This document shows, piece by piece, positions 8,024 to 15,708 of a DNA stretch of 17,836 nt; within the stretch, counting starts at the first letter, position 1; the number at the start of each line of letters is the position of its first letter. The position numbers and the translations under genes are program-made. Origin of the DNA: Intestinibacillus sp964580155 (GTDB lineage Bacteria > Bacillota > Clostridia > Oscillospirales > Butyricicoccaceae). Under the pieces are notes generated by a model. The model did not search any database and had not been told where the DNA came from. It was given only the letters and a program-made list of their open reading frames with translations. The stretch is taken from NCBI GenBank assembly GCA_964580155.1, contig CAZOJP010000041.1:1-17836 (forward strand), written 5' to 3'.

Positions 8024-9289
8024 TTACTTTTTGCGGTACTTCGACATGTCGATTGCGACTGCGACCGCGATGATGATGCCCTTGATAATCTGCTGCCACA
8101 TCGGGGAGATGCCGATGAACTGCAGACCGTACTGAATGACCTGGAAAATCAGCACGCCGGACAGGATGCCGGAGACCTTGCCGACGCCGCCGTTGAGCGA
8201 CACGCCGCCGACGACGCACGCCGCGATCGCGTCCAGCTCATAGCCGACACCGTAGTTGTTCGTCGCGCCCGCGGTACGCGCCGCTTCGAGCACGCCGCCC
8301 ACGCCATACAGCGCGGAAGCCAAAATGAAGATGCCCATGATGGTGGCGAACACGTTGATGCCGGACACGACAGCCGCCTCGCGGTTGCCGCCGATGGCGT
8401 AAACGTTCTTGCCGAAAACCGTCTTATTGAGCACAAACCAGATGATGAGGATAAAGACGATTGCAATCGGAATCAGGATGGAAATGTTCGAGAACAGCTT
8501 GCCGACGATGGGCAGATTCTTGAACCAATCCCACTGGAGCAGACGCTTCTGCCCAATCAGCGCGAAGTCGGGGCGGATGCCGCCGATCGGCTGGGAGTTG
8601 TTGGGCGGCATGTCGAAATAGAGCGAGCATGCGCCGTAAATCATGACCTGCACCGCCAGCGTGGCGACGAAGGGGTGCATATCGAACCGTGCCACAAGAA
8701 AGCCGTTGACCGCGCCGAAGCAAATGCACGCGAGGATGCCGAGGATAATCGGGATGAGCGGCGTGATCTGCGGCAGGTCGGGGAAGAAGCGGTTTGCATA
8801 TGTCGCGGTTTGCATCATGGAGGCCGAGACGACCGCGGACAGACCGACCATGCGGCCTGCGGAAAGGTCGGTGCCTGCAATCAGCAGGGTGAAGCACACG
8901 CCCAGCGCGATGATGACACGCGGAGAGGCCTGCGCGAGAATATCCTTGAGAACCTTAATCTGCATGAAGGAGTGCTCCTTGAAGCAGATGACCACAACCA
9001 AAACCGCAAGCGCGAGGATGATTGCGTTATTGAGCAGAAAATCGTGTGTGCGCTGCGGACTGAGGTGGATGACGTCCTCGGGCTGGCATTTTTTGAGCCC
9101 TGCAAAGCCGATGCCGAGAAACGCAACGCCGATGATACCGATGAACCACGGAAGGTCAAACAGCACCTTGTACAGGTCGGCGGCATTTTCCACAAGGTTG
9201 AGGACAACCGCCGCGACAAGCATGACGATGCCGATGATGATGCGCTGCGTATAATACTTTTTGCAGGAAATATCTCGTTCCTTTGTCAT
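8024..9289 (-). CDS. mglC: Galactose/methyl-galactoside ABC transporter permease
   Basis: Membrane channel subunit of the Mgl-type importer, 421 aa with about ten hydrophobic segments. Recognised by the BPD_transp_2 family pattern: VIIALGVCFTLLIAGTDLS, AGRMVGLSAV, FGAVNGFLVARFDMHPFVAT, GKNVYAIGGNREAAVVSG and the near-C-terminal QFIGISPMWQQIIKG. It is longer than E. coli MglC (about 336 aa) because of an N-terminal extension of about 80 residues with extra hydrophobic segments, as is common in clostridia. The start has a GGGGGG ribosome site (9297-9302, minus strand) 7 bp upstream. It is the last gene of mglB-mglA-mglC, 17 bp after the mglA stop, and it ends at the shared terminator. Confidence 0.93.
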   Translation of the reverse strand: MTKERDISCKKYYTQRIIIGIVMLVAAVVLNLVENAADLYKVLFDLPWFIGIIGVAFLGIGFAGLKKCQPEDVIHLSPQRTHDFLLNNAIILALAVLVVVICFKEHSFMQIKVLKDILAQASPRVIIALGVCFTLLIAGTDLSAGRMVGLSAVVSASMMQTATYANRFFPDLPQITPLIPIILGILACICFGAVNGFLVARFDMHPFVATLAVQVMIYGACSLYFDMPPNNSQPIGGIRPDFALIGQKRLLQWDWFKNLPIVGKLFSNISILIPIAIVFILIIWFVLNKTVFGKNVYAIGGNREAAVVSGINVFATIMGIFILASALYGVGGVLEAARTAGATNNYGVGYELDAIAACVVGGVSLNGGVGKVSGILSGVLIFQVIQYGLQFIGISPMWQQIIKGIIIAVAVAIDMSKYRKK

Positions 9290-9306
9290 TGTGAGACCCC
9301 CCGTTG

Positions 9307-10803
9307 TTACATGAATTGTGTCGCCAGACGCATGACCTCAAGCTGATCGGCGTCCTTCTTTTCCAGGATGCCGGACTGACGGCCTGCGCACATGACCATG
9401 ACGCGGTCGCTCATGCCGAGCAGCTCGGGCATTTCGGAGGAGATCATGATGATCGCCTTGCCCTGCGCGGCAAGCGTTTGCATAATGGTGTAGATTTCGT
9501 ACTTCGCACCCACGTCGATGCCGCGCGTGGGTTCGTCCAGAATGAGGATATCCGGCTCGGTCAGCAGCCAGCGGGCAAGCAGCACCTTTTGCTGGTTGCC
9601 GCCCGACAGGTTCTGCATGAGCTCGGCCATCGACGGTGTCTTGGTGCGCAGCTGGGCGTTGGAATCGCTTGCAGCCTTCATGCGCGCCTTGTCGTCGAGC
9701 ACGCCGCCGTGTGCAAAGCTCTTCTGCGCGGCAATAACCGTATTGTCCAGGATGGACAGGCAGCCGAAGATGCCGGTTGCGCGGCGCTCCTCGGTCAGCA
9801 GGGCGATTTTGTGGCTCTTGGCATCGGCCACGTTTTTGGCGCGATAGGGCTGGCCGTTGACCGTCATTTCGCCCGATGCAATACCGCGCAGGCCGAAAAT
9901 CGCCTCGACAAGCTCGGTGCGCTGTGCGCCGACCAGACCGCCGATGCCGAGAATCTCGCCGCGGCGCAGCGTGAAGGAAACATCGCGGAAGGAGCGCGGC
10001 GCGCTCGCCGTCAGCCCCTTGACCTCGAGGATGGTGTCCTCGCCGGTTTCGTAGGTCTTGGGCGGGAAGCGGTTCGTCAGCTCGCGGCCGACCATGCGGC
10101 TGATGATGAGGTCGGTTGTCAGCTCCTTGGAAGGCCAGGTGCCGACATAGGTGCCGTCGCGCATGATGGTGACCTCGTCGGATATTTTGAGGATTTCCTC
10201 CATCTTGTGCGAAATGTAGATGATGGCGCGGCCTTCGCTGCGCAGCTGATTGATGATGCGGAACAGACGCTCGACCTCGTCCTCGGTCAGCGAGGAGGTC
10301 GGCTCGTCCATGATGATGATTTTGGAATCGTAGCTGACCGCCTTGGCGATTTCGACAAGCTGCAGGGTCGACGCGGACAGCGTGCCCGCGAGCACCGCGG
10401 GGTCGATGTCCAGATCGAGCTGCTTGAACAGCCGGCGGGTCTGCTCGTACATTTTTTTATGACTGACGGCAATGCCGCTCTTGGGGAAGCGGCCGAGCCA
10501 GATATTTTCCATAACCGGGCGGAACCGAATCGGGTGCAGTTCCTGGTGGATCATGGAGATACCCAGATCCAACGCCATTTTAGAGCCGGTGATATTGCGT
10601 TTTTGACCGTCGAAAATGATTTCTCCGGCGTTTTCCTGATAGATTCCGAACAGACACTTCATCAGCGTCGATTTGCCTGCGCCGTTTTCTCCCATCAGTG
10701 CGTGCACCGTGCCCGGGCGCACATGAAGCTGCACGTTTTCCAGCGCCTTCACGCCCGGAAAATACTTGTAGATGCCGTTCATCTCGAGAATATAGTCTCC
10801 CAT
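9307..10803 (-). CDS. mglA: Galactose/methyl-galactoside ABC transporter ATP-binding protein
   Basis: Cytoplasmic ATPase of the sugar importer with two fused nucleotide-binding domains, 498 aa (usual length about 500). The first domain has Walker A GENGAGKST (residues 38-46), signature-like LSASTLQLVEIAKA and Walker B IIIMDEPTSSL. The second has the degenerate Walker A typical of the MglA/RbsA family (GIGGLVGAQRTELVEAIFG), signature LSGGNQQKVLLARWL and Walker B ILILDEPTRGIDVG. A GGAGG ribosome site lies 6 bp before the ATG. It sits about 97 bp after mglB, separated by two hairpins that probably tune the ratio of binding protein to ATPase. Confidence 0.95.
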   Translation of the reverse strand: MGDYILEMNGIYKYFPGVKALENVQLHVRPGTVHALMGENGAGKSTLMKCLFGIYQENAGEIIFDGQKRNITGSKMALDLGISMIHQELHPIRFRPVMENIWLGRFPKSGIAVSHKKMYEQTRRLFKQLDLDIDPAVLAGTLSASTLQLVEIAKAVSYDSKIIIMDEPTSSLTEDEVERLFRIINQLRSEGRAIIYISHKMEEILKISDEVTIMRDGTYVGTWPSKELTTDLIISRMVGRELTNRFPPKTYETGEDTILEVKGLTASAPRSFRDVSFTLRRGEILGIGGLVGAQRTELVEAIFGLRGIASGEMTVNGQPYRAKNVADAKSHKIALLTEERRATGIFGCLSILDNTVIAAQKSFAHGGVLDDKARMKAASDSNAQLRTKTPSMAELMQNLSGGNQQKVLLARWLLTEPDILILDEPTRGIDVGAKYEIYTIMQTLAAQGKAIIMISSEMPELLGMSDRVMVMCAGRQSGILEKKDADQLEVMRLATQFM

Positions 10804-10836
10804 GGCTTTCCTCCTTGTGGTGAAGGTCGGGACAAG

Positions 10837-10866
10837 TGGAACGGGAGTGCATTGCCTCCCGTTCCA
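10837..10866 (-). promoter_or_regulatory. Intercistronic hairpin between mglB and mglA (second)
   Basis: A perfect 11-bp inverted repeat (10837-10847 with 10856-10866) has an 8-nt loop. On the transcribed minus strand no U run follows, so it is not a canonical terminator. Likely roles are mRNA 3'-end protection of mglB or partial attenuation. Confidence 0.65.
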
Positions 10867-10877
10867 TCGCCCGCATG

Positions 10878-10893
10878 CATCCCCGTGGGGATG
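10878..10893 (-). promoter_or_regulatory. Intercistronic hairpin directly after mglB (first)
   Basis: CATCCCC (10878-10884) pairs with GGGGATG (10887-10893), which leaves a CGTG tetraloop once the innermost pair opens. It begins 7 bp after the mglB stop on the minus strand. It is not followed by a U run and probably helps stabilise the mglB message. Confidence 0.55.
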
Positions 10894-10900
10894 GGGTCAC

Positions 10901-11989
10901 TTATTTCATATAATCCTTGTAGTTGTCTGCCGTGACCTTGACATAGGGAATCCAGACATACTTGCTGTCGGTCACTTCATAGCCCACGGTGTCCTTCGTG
11001 ATGTCCTGACCGGCGGCAGCGGCAGCGGCGATCTTGACGGTTGCCGCGCCCTGGTTGGCCGCGTCGTTCAAAACTGTGCCGAGCAGCGAGCCTTCGCTCA
11101 TAGCCTGCAGCGCAGCGTCTGTTGCGTCAACGCCGACGACCGGTGTGAACTTCGATGCGTCGCCCGTGTTGTAGCCGGCGGCCTTGAGCGCCTCAAGTGC
11201 GCCGAGTGCCATATCGTCGTTGTTGCACAGAATAGCTTCCACGTTTTCAACGCCCTTTGCAGCCAGCAGAGAGGTGACGAGGTCGGTCGCCTTGACCTTA
11301 TCCCAGTATGCGGTATCTTCGCCCAGCTTATCCACTTCGATGCCCGCAGCTTCGATCGCCTTGACCGAATACTCGGTGCGCAGTGTCGCGTCCTGGTGGC
11401 CCGGCTCGCCCGTAATCATCAGATACTGCAGCTTGCCGTCCTTGTTGCGGTCGGTTTCCGGATGCGCCTTCCAGTAGTCCACGATGATCTCGCCGGACAT
11501 TGTGCCCGATTCCTCGGCCTTCGCGCCGACATACCAGATCTTATCATAAGACTGCATGACGTCCGCTTCGGGCTCGCGGTTGAAGAATACGATCGGCAGG
11601 CTCTCCGCCTTTGCCTTTTCGACGAGGGGAGCCGCTGCGGTGCGGTCAACAGCGTTAATCGCGAGCGCGTTCACGCCCTTGGTGATAAAGGTATCGACCT
11701 GATCGTTCTGGGTCGGCTGCTTGTTCTGCGAGTCCTGCAGATCAATCGCGGAGCCCAGCTCGCTCGAGGTGTCGCTCATCGCCTTGCGTACGTTCGTCAT
11801 AAACGTATCGTCAAACTTGTAAATGCAAGCGCCGATGGAAACCTTGGAATAATCGGCCGCGCCCGGGGTCGATGTGCCTGCGTCAGGTGTTGTGCCGGGT
11901 GCCGGATCCTTTGCAGCGCCGCAGCCTGCCAATACGGAAGCTACCATGCAGCCCGCCAGTGTCAGCGCGAGTACCTTGTTTTTGCTCAT
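10901..11989 (-). CDS. mglB: Galactose/glucose ABC transporter substrate-binding lipoprotein
   Basis: Extracellular substrate receptor of the Mgl importer, 362 aa. The signal peptide ends VLAGCG with lipid-modified C23, followed by a Pro/Thr/Gly-rich linker. The mature domain keeps the galactose-binding residues known from E. coli MglB: FDDTF, NREP, GHQDATLRT, the W in TAYWD, NNDDMALGAL, GVDATD and TVLNDA. It also keeps the Ca2+-binding EF-hand-like loop DRNKDGKLQ. ATG 11989 is chosen because AGGAGG (11998-12003, minus strand) lies 8 bp before it; an in-frame ATG at 12016 would add nine polar residues and put the ribosome site inside the gene. It is the first gene of mglBAC, divergent from the LacI-type regulator. 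It is a paralogue of the lipoprotein at 6928-7938. Confidence 0.95.
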   Translation of the reverse strand: MSKNKVLALTLAGCMVASVLAGCGAAKDPAPGTTPDAGTSTPGAADYSKVSIGACIYKFDDTFMTNVRKAMSDTSSELGSAIDLQDSQNKQPTQNDQVDTFITKGVNALAINAVDRTAAAPLVEKAKAESLPIVFFNREPEADVMQSYDKIWYVGAKAEESGTMSGEIIVDYWKAHPETDRNKDGKLQYLMITGEPGHQDATLRTEYSVKAIEAAGIEVDKLGEDTAYWDKVKATDLVTSLLAAKGVENVEAILCNNDDMALGALEALKAAGYNTGDASKFTPVVGVDATDAALQAMSEGSLLGTVLNDAANQGAATVKIAAAAAAGQDITKDTVGYEVTDSKYVWIPYVKVTADNYKDYMK

Positions 11990-12021
11990 GTCATTTTCCT
12001 CCTGCATCTGTTCCATGTGTG

Positions 12022-12046
12022 CGGAGCGCCCATCGGGCCGGCTCCG
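12022..12046 (-). promoter_or_regulatory. Stable hairpin in the mglB 5' leader
   Basis: On the minus strand CGGAGC pairs with GCTCCG and an inner GCCC/GGGC stem encloses a 3-nt loop; a 2-nt bulge lies on one side. It is about 20 nt upstream of the mglB ribosome site and has no U run, so a leader stabiliser is more likely than an attenuator. Confidence 0.5.
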
Positions 12047-12069
12047 TCGTTGTTGTTACCATGATAATG

Positions 12070-12103
12070 AATTTTTACGTGAATTACTCTATAAAATTTT
12101 ACG
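12070..12103. repeat. Direct repeat in the mglB-lacI intergenic region, possible regulator site
   Basis: AATTTTTACG (12070-12079) and AAATTTTACG (12094-12103) are near-identical and spaced 24 bp start to start. They lie in the AT-rich part of the divergent promoter region, upstream of mglB. AraC-type regulators such as YesN usually bind direct repeats, so this is a candidate site. No consensus sigma-A promoter for mglB was found on the minus strand, which fits an activator-dependent promoter. This is inference. Confidence 0.35.
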
Positions 12104-12198
12104 CTCTTTCTTGATATTTTTAGGGTATGCTGTTCAACAATGCCGTATAAGATGAGCTGTAATTGGACAGTGTGCACAAATAGCGGACGGAAAGACGC

Positions 12199-12227
12199 TT
12201 GCATAACAGGAAAAAGCGCGGTATGAT
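12199..12227 (+). promoter_or_regulatory. sigma-A promoter for the LacI-type regulator gene
   Basis: TTGCAT (12199-12204) and TATGAT (12222-12227) are separated by 17 bp and lie about 35 bp upstream of the start at 12263. Confidence 0.7.
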
Positions 12228-12262
12228 AACAGCACAAACCGCAATGGCAAAGGAGGGGCGAC

Positions 12263-13321
12263 ATGGCAACGCTCAAGGAACTCGCCGCATACACGGGTGT
12301 GTCTGCGGCAGCGATTTCGCGCATTTTGAACAACGACCCGACGATGAGCGCCAGCGAGGACACGCGCGCGCGTGTGCTGGAGGCGGCAGGCAAGCTCAAC
12401 TATGCCGAAACCAAAAGCCGCAAGGGGCGCTCGCTCAAGTGCACGCTGCGCCTGGGGCTGGCCGAGATGCTCTCGCCGGCCGAGCAGCTTGACGATCCGT
12501 ACTACCTCTATTTAAAGAGCTTTGTCGAGGAGGAGTGCGCGGCGCGCAAAATGGCGATGCGTCCGCTGCGCCAGACCGCGGACGGCTTTGCGTATGAGGA
12601 GGAAACGCCGCTTGACGGCATCATCGCCATCGGTATTTTTACGCGCGGACAAATCGCGTCGCTGCGCGCGCTAAGCGACAATGTCGTGTTTCTGGATTCC
12701 TCGCCGGACGAGCTGCACAGCGATTCGGTCGTCATCAATTTCCGGCTGGGCATCGAAACCGCGCTGTCGCACCTGTTTTCCATCGGGCATACGCGCCTCG
12801 GTTTCATCGGCCCGGCGAAAAAGCTCGACGACTGGAAGCAGCCCGCGCCCGAGGTGCGGCGCGCGCTGTTCATCCGCTATATGCGGCAGCGCGGCGCCTA
12901 TGACGCGCGCTATCTGCTGACCGCGCCCATGAATGCGGCGGAGACCGCCGCGCGGCTGCGCGCACACATCCAAAAGGGCGCACCGCTGCCCACCGCCTAC
13001 CTGACCGCCAACGAGGAAAACGCGATCGGCGCGGTGCGCGCCCTGCGCGAGAGCGGCCTGCGCGTGCCCGAGGACGTGTCCATCATCTCCTTTAATGATA
13101 CGCCGCTGTCCGAGCTGATCGAGCCGCCGCTGACCTCGATTTCCACGCATCTGCGCGAGATGTGCGCGACCGCGGTGCGTCTGGTCATCGAGCGCGCACC
13201 CGCACGCGGCAGAGAGCAGCGCACCCTGCCGCAAAAGGTCGTGATTCCGCCCACACTCGTGGTGCGTGACAGCGTTGCGCCCCCATCGGACTGCCTAAAG
13301 CAGGAAATGCAAATCGGGTAA
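12263..13321 (+). CDS. LacI-family transcriptional regulator, EbgR/GalR-like
   Basis: DNA-binding sugar-responsive regulator of 352 aa. The N-terminal LacI helix-turn-helix is at residues 4-23 (LKELAAYTGVSAAAISRILN), followed by ARVLEAAGKLNY, the start of the hinge region. The effector domain (about 65-345) has the EbgR-like start DDPYYLYLKSFVEEE, then FSIGHTRLGFIGPAKK, AYLTANEENAIGAVRAL and VPEDVSIISFNDTPLSELI. AAAGGAGG (12249-12256) lies 6 bp before the ATG. It is divergent from mglBAC and precedes galKET, so galactose or a galactoside derivative is the likely effector. Whether it represses mgl, gal or both cannot be read from sequence. The segment after the HTH (SRKGRSLKCTLRLGL) does not match the usual hinge consensus well. 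Confidence 0.9.
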   Translation: MATLKELAAYTGVSAAAISRILNNDPTMSASEDTRARVLEAAGKLNYAETKSRKGRSLKCTLRLGLAEMLSPAEQLDDPYYLYLKSFVEEECAARKMAMRPLRQTADGFAYEEETPLDGIIAIGIFTRGQIASLRALSDNVVFLDSSPDELHSDSVVINFRLGIETALSHLFSIGHTRLGFIGPAKKLDDWKQPAPEVRRALFIRYMRQRGAYDARYLLTAPMNAAETAARLRAHIQKGAPLPTAYLTANEENAIGAVRALRESGLRVPEDVSIISFNDTPLSELIEPPLTSISTHLREMCATAVRLVIERAPARGREQRTLPQKVVIPPTLVVRDSVAPPSDCLKQEMQIG

Positions 13322-13336
13322 AATCACGAAAATTTA

Positions 13337-13351
13337 ATTTTTAGTAAAAAT
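13337..13351. promoter_or_regulatory. Perfect palindrome abutting the galK promoter, candidate operator
   Basis: ATTTTTA and TAAAAAT flank a central G, giving a perfect 15-bp inverted repeat ending 3 bp before the galK -35 box. Size and position suit a dimeric regulator such as the upstream LacI-type protein, although LacI operators usually have a central CG. Regulator identity is inference. Confidence 0.45.
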
Positions 13352-13354
13352 ACA

Positions 13355-13383
13355 TTGCGTTTTTTATAGGGATAGAGTAGACT
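13355..13383 (+). promoter_or_regulatory. Promoter for galKET
   Basis: TTGCGT (13355-13360) and TAGACT (13378-13383) are separated by 17 bp. They lie between the regulator stop (13321) and the galK start (13413), about 30 bp upstream of galK. Confidence 0.55.
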
Positions 13384-13412
13384 GTAGTCAATCAAAAAAG
13401 GAGCGTGACGAC

Positions 13413-14693
13413 ATGATTGCTACACAGCTGCTGCGCGATGGACTGCGCGCGGGAAAATGGGACGCGCGGCTGACGAGCCTGTACGGCCGGACGCAGCCTG
13501 CAAAGACACGCATCGAAGCCGCTTTGCGCCTGTGGGAGGAGCAGTTCGGGCGCAAGGACTGCGCAGGGGTGTTTTCCGCACCCGGACGCACCGAGCTGGG
13601 CGGCAACCACACCGACCACCAGCACGGGCGCGTGCTTGCGGCCTCGGTCAACGTGGATATGCTCGCGGTTGCCGCGCCGACCGGCACGCAGGTCATCCGC
13701 GTGTGCTCGGAGGGCTACCCCACGCTGGAAATTTCGCTTGCGTGCTTGCAGCCGGTCGAGGACGAGCGCAACACCTCCGCGGCGCTCATTCGGGGGGTGG
13801 CAAGCCGCATCCGCGAGATGGGCTACGAGGTCGGCGGATTTGATGCGTATGTGGTGTCCGATGTGCCGGCAGGCTCGGGGCTGTCCTCCTCCGCGGCGTA
13901 TGAGGTGCTGCTCGGCACGATGATGAACCACCTGTTTTGCGGCGCGGCAATCTCCGCGGTGCAGATCGCGCAAATCGGGCAGTATGCGGAAAACGTATTT
14001 TTCGGCAAGCCCTGCGGCCTGATGGACCAGACCGCGTGCGCGGTCGGCGGTGCGGTTGCGATTGACTTTGCCGATCCTGCCGCGCCCGTGGTCGAGCGCA
14101 TCGAGGTGGATCTCGCGCGCGAAGGCTACGCGCTGTGCATTCTGGAGTCGGGCGCGGATCACGCGGATTTGACCGATGAGTATGCGGCAATTCCGGCGGA
14201 AATGCGCGCGGTCGCGGCCGCACTCGGGCACGAGGTGCTGCGCGAGGTCGATGAGGACGCGTTCCTGGACGCGATTCCGCGCATACGCGAAGGCGCGGGC
14301 GACCGTGCGGTGCTGCGCGCGCTGCACTTCTTCGCGGAAAACCGCCGCGCGGCGGACGAGGCCGAGGCGCTGCGGCAGGGCGACTTTGCGCGCTTTCTCG
14401 CGCTCATGCGCGATTCGGGGCGGTCGTCGTTTATGTATCTGCAAAACGTATCCTGCCACGCGACGCCGCGCGAGCAGGCGGTTGCGGTCGCGCTTGCGGT
14501 CGCGGAGCGTGCGCTCGCAGGCGAGGGTGCGTTCCGCGTGCACGGCGGCGGCTTTGCGGGCACGATTCAGGCGATTGTGCCGCTTGCGCGGCTGGAGGAC
14601 TTCCGCCGCCGCACCGAAGCGGTGCTCGGCACGGGCAAGTGCCATATCATGTCCATCCGCCCCGAGGGCGGCGTGCAACTTTTGACGATGTAA
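13413..14693 (+). CDS. galK: Galactokinase
   Basis: Phosphorylates galactose with ATP to galactose-1-phosphate, the first committed Leloir step, in the cytoplasm. It is a GHMP kinase of 426 aa. Motif 1 is APGRTELGGNHTDHQHG with R59 and D68; Asn65 replaces the Glu of the E. coli GEHTD motif, as seen in clostridial galactokinases. Motif 2 is GSGLSSSAAYEV, the phosphate-binding loop. The probable catalytic base is D205 in CGLMDQTACAVGG. Motif 3 is HGGGFAGTIQAIVP near the C-terminus. AAGGAG (13398-13403) lies 9 bp before the start. It is first in galK-galE-galT, with 13 bp to galE. Confidence 0.95.
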   Translation: MIATQLLRDGLRAGKWDARLTSLYGRTQPAKTRIEAALRLWEEQFGRKDCAGVFSAPGRTELGGNHTDHQHGRVLAASVNVDMLAVAAPTGTQVIRVCSEGYPTLEISLACLQPVEDERNTSAALIRGVASRIREMGYEVGGFDAYVVSDVPAGSGLSSSAAYEVLLGTMMNHLFCGAAISAVQIAQIGQYAENVFFGKPCGLMDQTACAVGGAVAIDFADPAAPVVERIEVDLAREGYALCILESGADHADLTDEYAAIPAEMRAVAAALGHEVLREVDEDAFLDAIPRIREGAGDRAVLRALHFFAENRRAADEAEALRQGDFARFLALMRDSGRSSFMYLQNVSCHATPREQAVAVALAVAERALAGEGAFRVHGGGFAGTIQAIVPLARLEDFRRRTEAVLGTGKCHIMSIRPEGGVQLLTM

Positions 14694-14706
14694 AAGGAGG
14701 ATTCAC

Positions 14707-15693
14707 ATGGCTATTCTGGTTCTGGGCGGCGCGGGCTATATCGGTTCGCACACGGTGCGCGAGCTGATCGACGCGGGCCGCGACGTCGTGGTGGTCGACA
14801 ATCTGCAAACCGGCTTCCGCGATGCGGTGCATCCGCGCGCGCGCTTTTATGAGGTCGATATTCGCAATCGCGGCGCGCTTACGCACGTCTTTGAAAGCGA
14901 GAAGATCGACGGTGTCATCCACTTTGCTGCGTGCTCACAGGTCGGGGAGTCGATGCACGATCCGCTCAAATATTATGACAACAACCTCGGCGGCACCATC
15001 ACGCTGCTGCAAACCATGGTGGAGCAGGGGGTTCACAAGCTGGTCTTTTCCTCGACCGCCGCAGCCTATGGCGAGCCCGAGCGCGTGCCGATTCGCGAGA
15101 GCGACCGCACCGAGCCGACGAACTGCTACGGAGAGACCAAGCTGTCCATGGAAAAGATGATGCGCTGGGTTTCGTCCGCGCACGGCCTGCGCTACATCGC
15201 GCTGCGCTACTTTAATGCGTGCGGCGCGCACTGGGACGGCACAATCGGCGAGTCGCACGCACCCGAAACCCATCTGATTCCGCTCATTTTGCAGGTGCCA
15301 AACGGTCAGCGCGACAAGATCAGCATTTTCGGCGCGGATTATGACACCAAGGACGGCACCTGTGTGCGCGATTATATCCACGTCACCGATCTGGCGCAGG
15401 CGCACATTCTCGCGCTCGATCGCCTGTTTGCGGGCGGCGAAAGCGATGTATTCAACCTCGGCAACGGCGTGGGCTTTACCGTGCAGGAGGTCATCGAGTG
15501 CGCGCGCCGCGTGACCGGGCACGCGATTCCGGCGGAAATCGTTCCGCGCCGCGCGGGTGATCCGGCGCAGCTCATCGCGTCCTCGGACAAGGCGAAGGGC
15601 GTGCTCGGCTGGAAGCCGCAGTATGACGACCTTGACACCATCATGTCCACCGCGTGGAGATGGCATCGCGCCCATCCGCACGGCTTTGCATAA
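14707..15693 (+). CDS. galE: UDP-glucose 4-epimerase
   Basis: Interconverts UDP-galactose and UDP-glucose using tightly bound NAD, closing the Leloir cycle. It is a short-chain dehydrogenase-type enzyme of 328 aa, the usual length. The NAD-binding loop is GGAGYIG at residues 7-13, and VVVVDN holds the acidic residue that binds the adenosine ribose. The active site is SSTAAAYGEP (T117 at the catalytic Ser/Thr position) with Y141 and K145 in YGETK. ALRYFNACGA and GTCVRDYIHVTDLAQAH are further family motifs. AAGGAGG (14694-14700) lies 6 bp upstream of the ATG. Co-transcribed with galK (13 bp) and galT (15 bp). Confidence 0.96.
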   Translation: MAILVLGGAGYIGSHTVRELIDAGRDVVVVDNLQTGFRDAVHPRARFYEVDIRNRGALTHVFESEKIDGVIHFAACSQVGESMHDPLKYYDNNLGGTITLLQTMVEQGVHKLVFSSTAAAYGEPERVPIRESDRTEPTNCYGETKLSMEKMMRWVSSAHGLRYIALRYFNACGAHWDGTIGESHAPETHLIPLILQVPNGQRDKISIFGADYDTKDGTCVRDYIHVTDLAQAHILALDRLFAGGESDVFNLGNGVGFTVQEVIECARRVTGHAIPAEIVPRRAGDPAQLIASSDKAKGVLGWKPQYDDLDTIMSTAWRWHRAHPHGFA

Positions 15694-15708
15694 GAAGGAG
15701 GATGCCGC

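Noticed and set aside
9304..10935. Long open frame of about 540 codons on the plus strand across mglA
   Set aside because: It lies antisense to a clear mglA with all ABC motifs. Its protein has no recognisable domain and is a by-product of GC-rich codon structure. Similar antisense frames over iolE, the kinase, galK and galT were rejected for the same reason.
11990..12016. Longer mglB starting at 12016
   Set aside because: It adds nine polar residues before a normal lipoprotein signal peptide and includes the AGGAGG site in the coding region.
12061..12180. Consensus sigma-A promoter for mglB on the minus strand
   Set aside because: Candidate -10 boxes such as TATAGA have no acceptable -35 at 16-18 bp, so no promoter was called.
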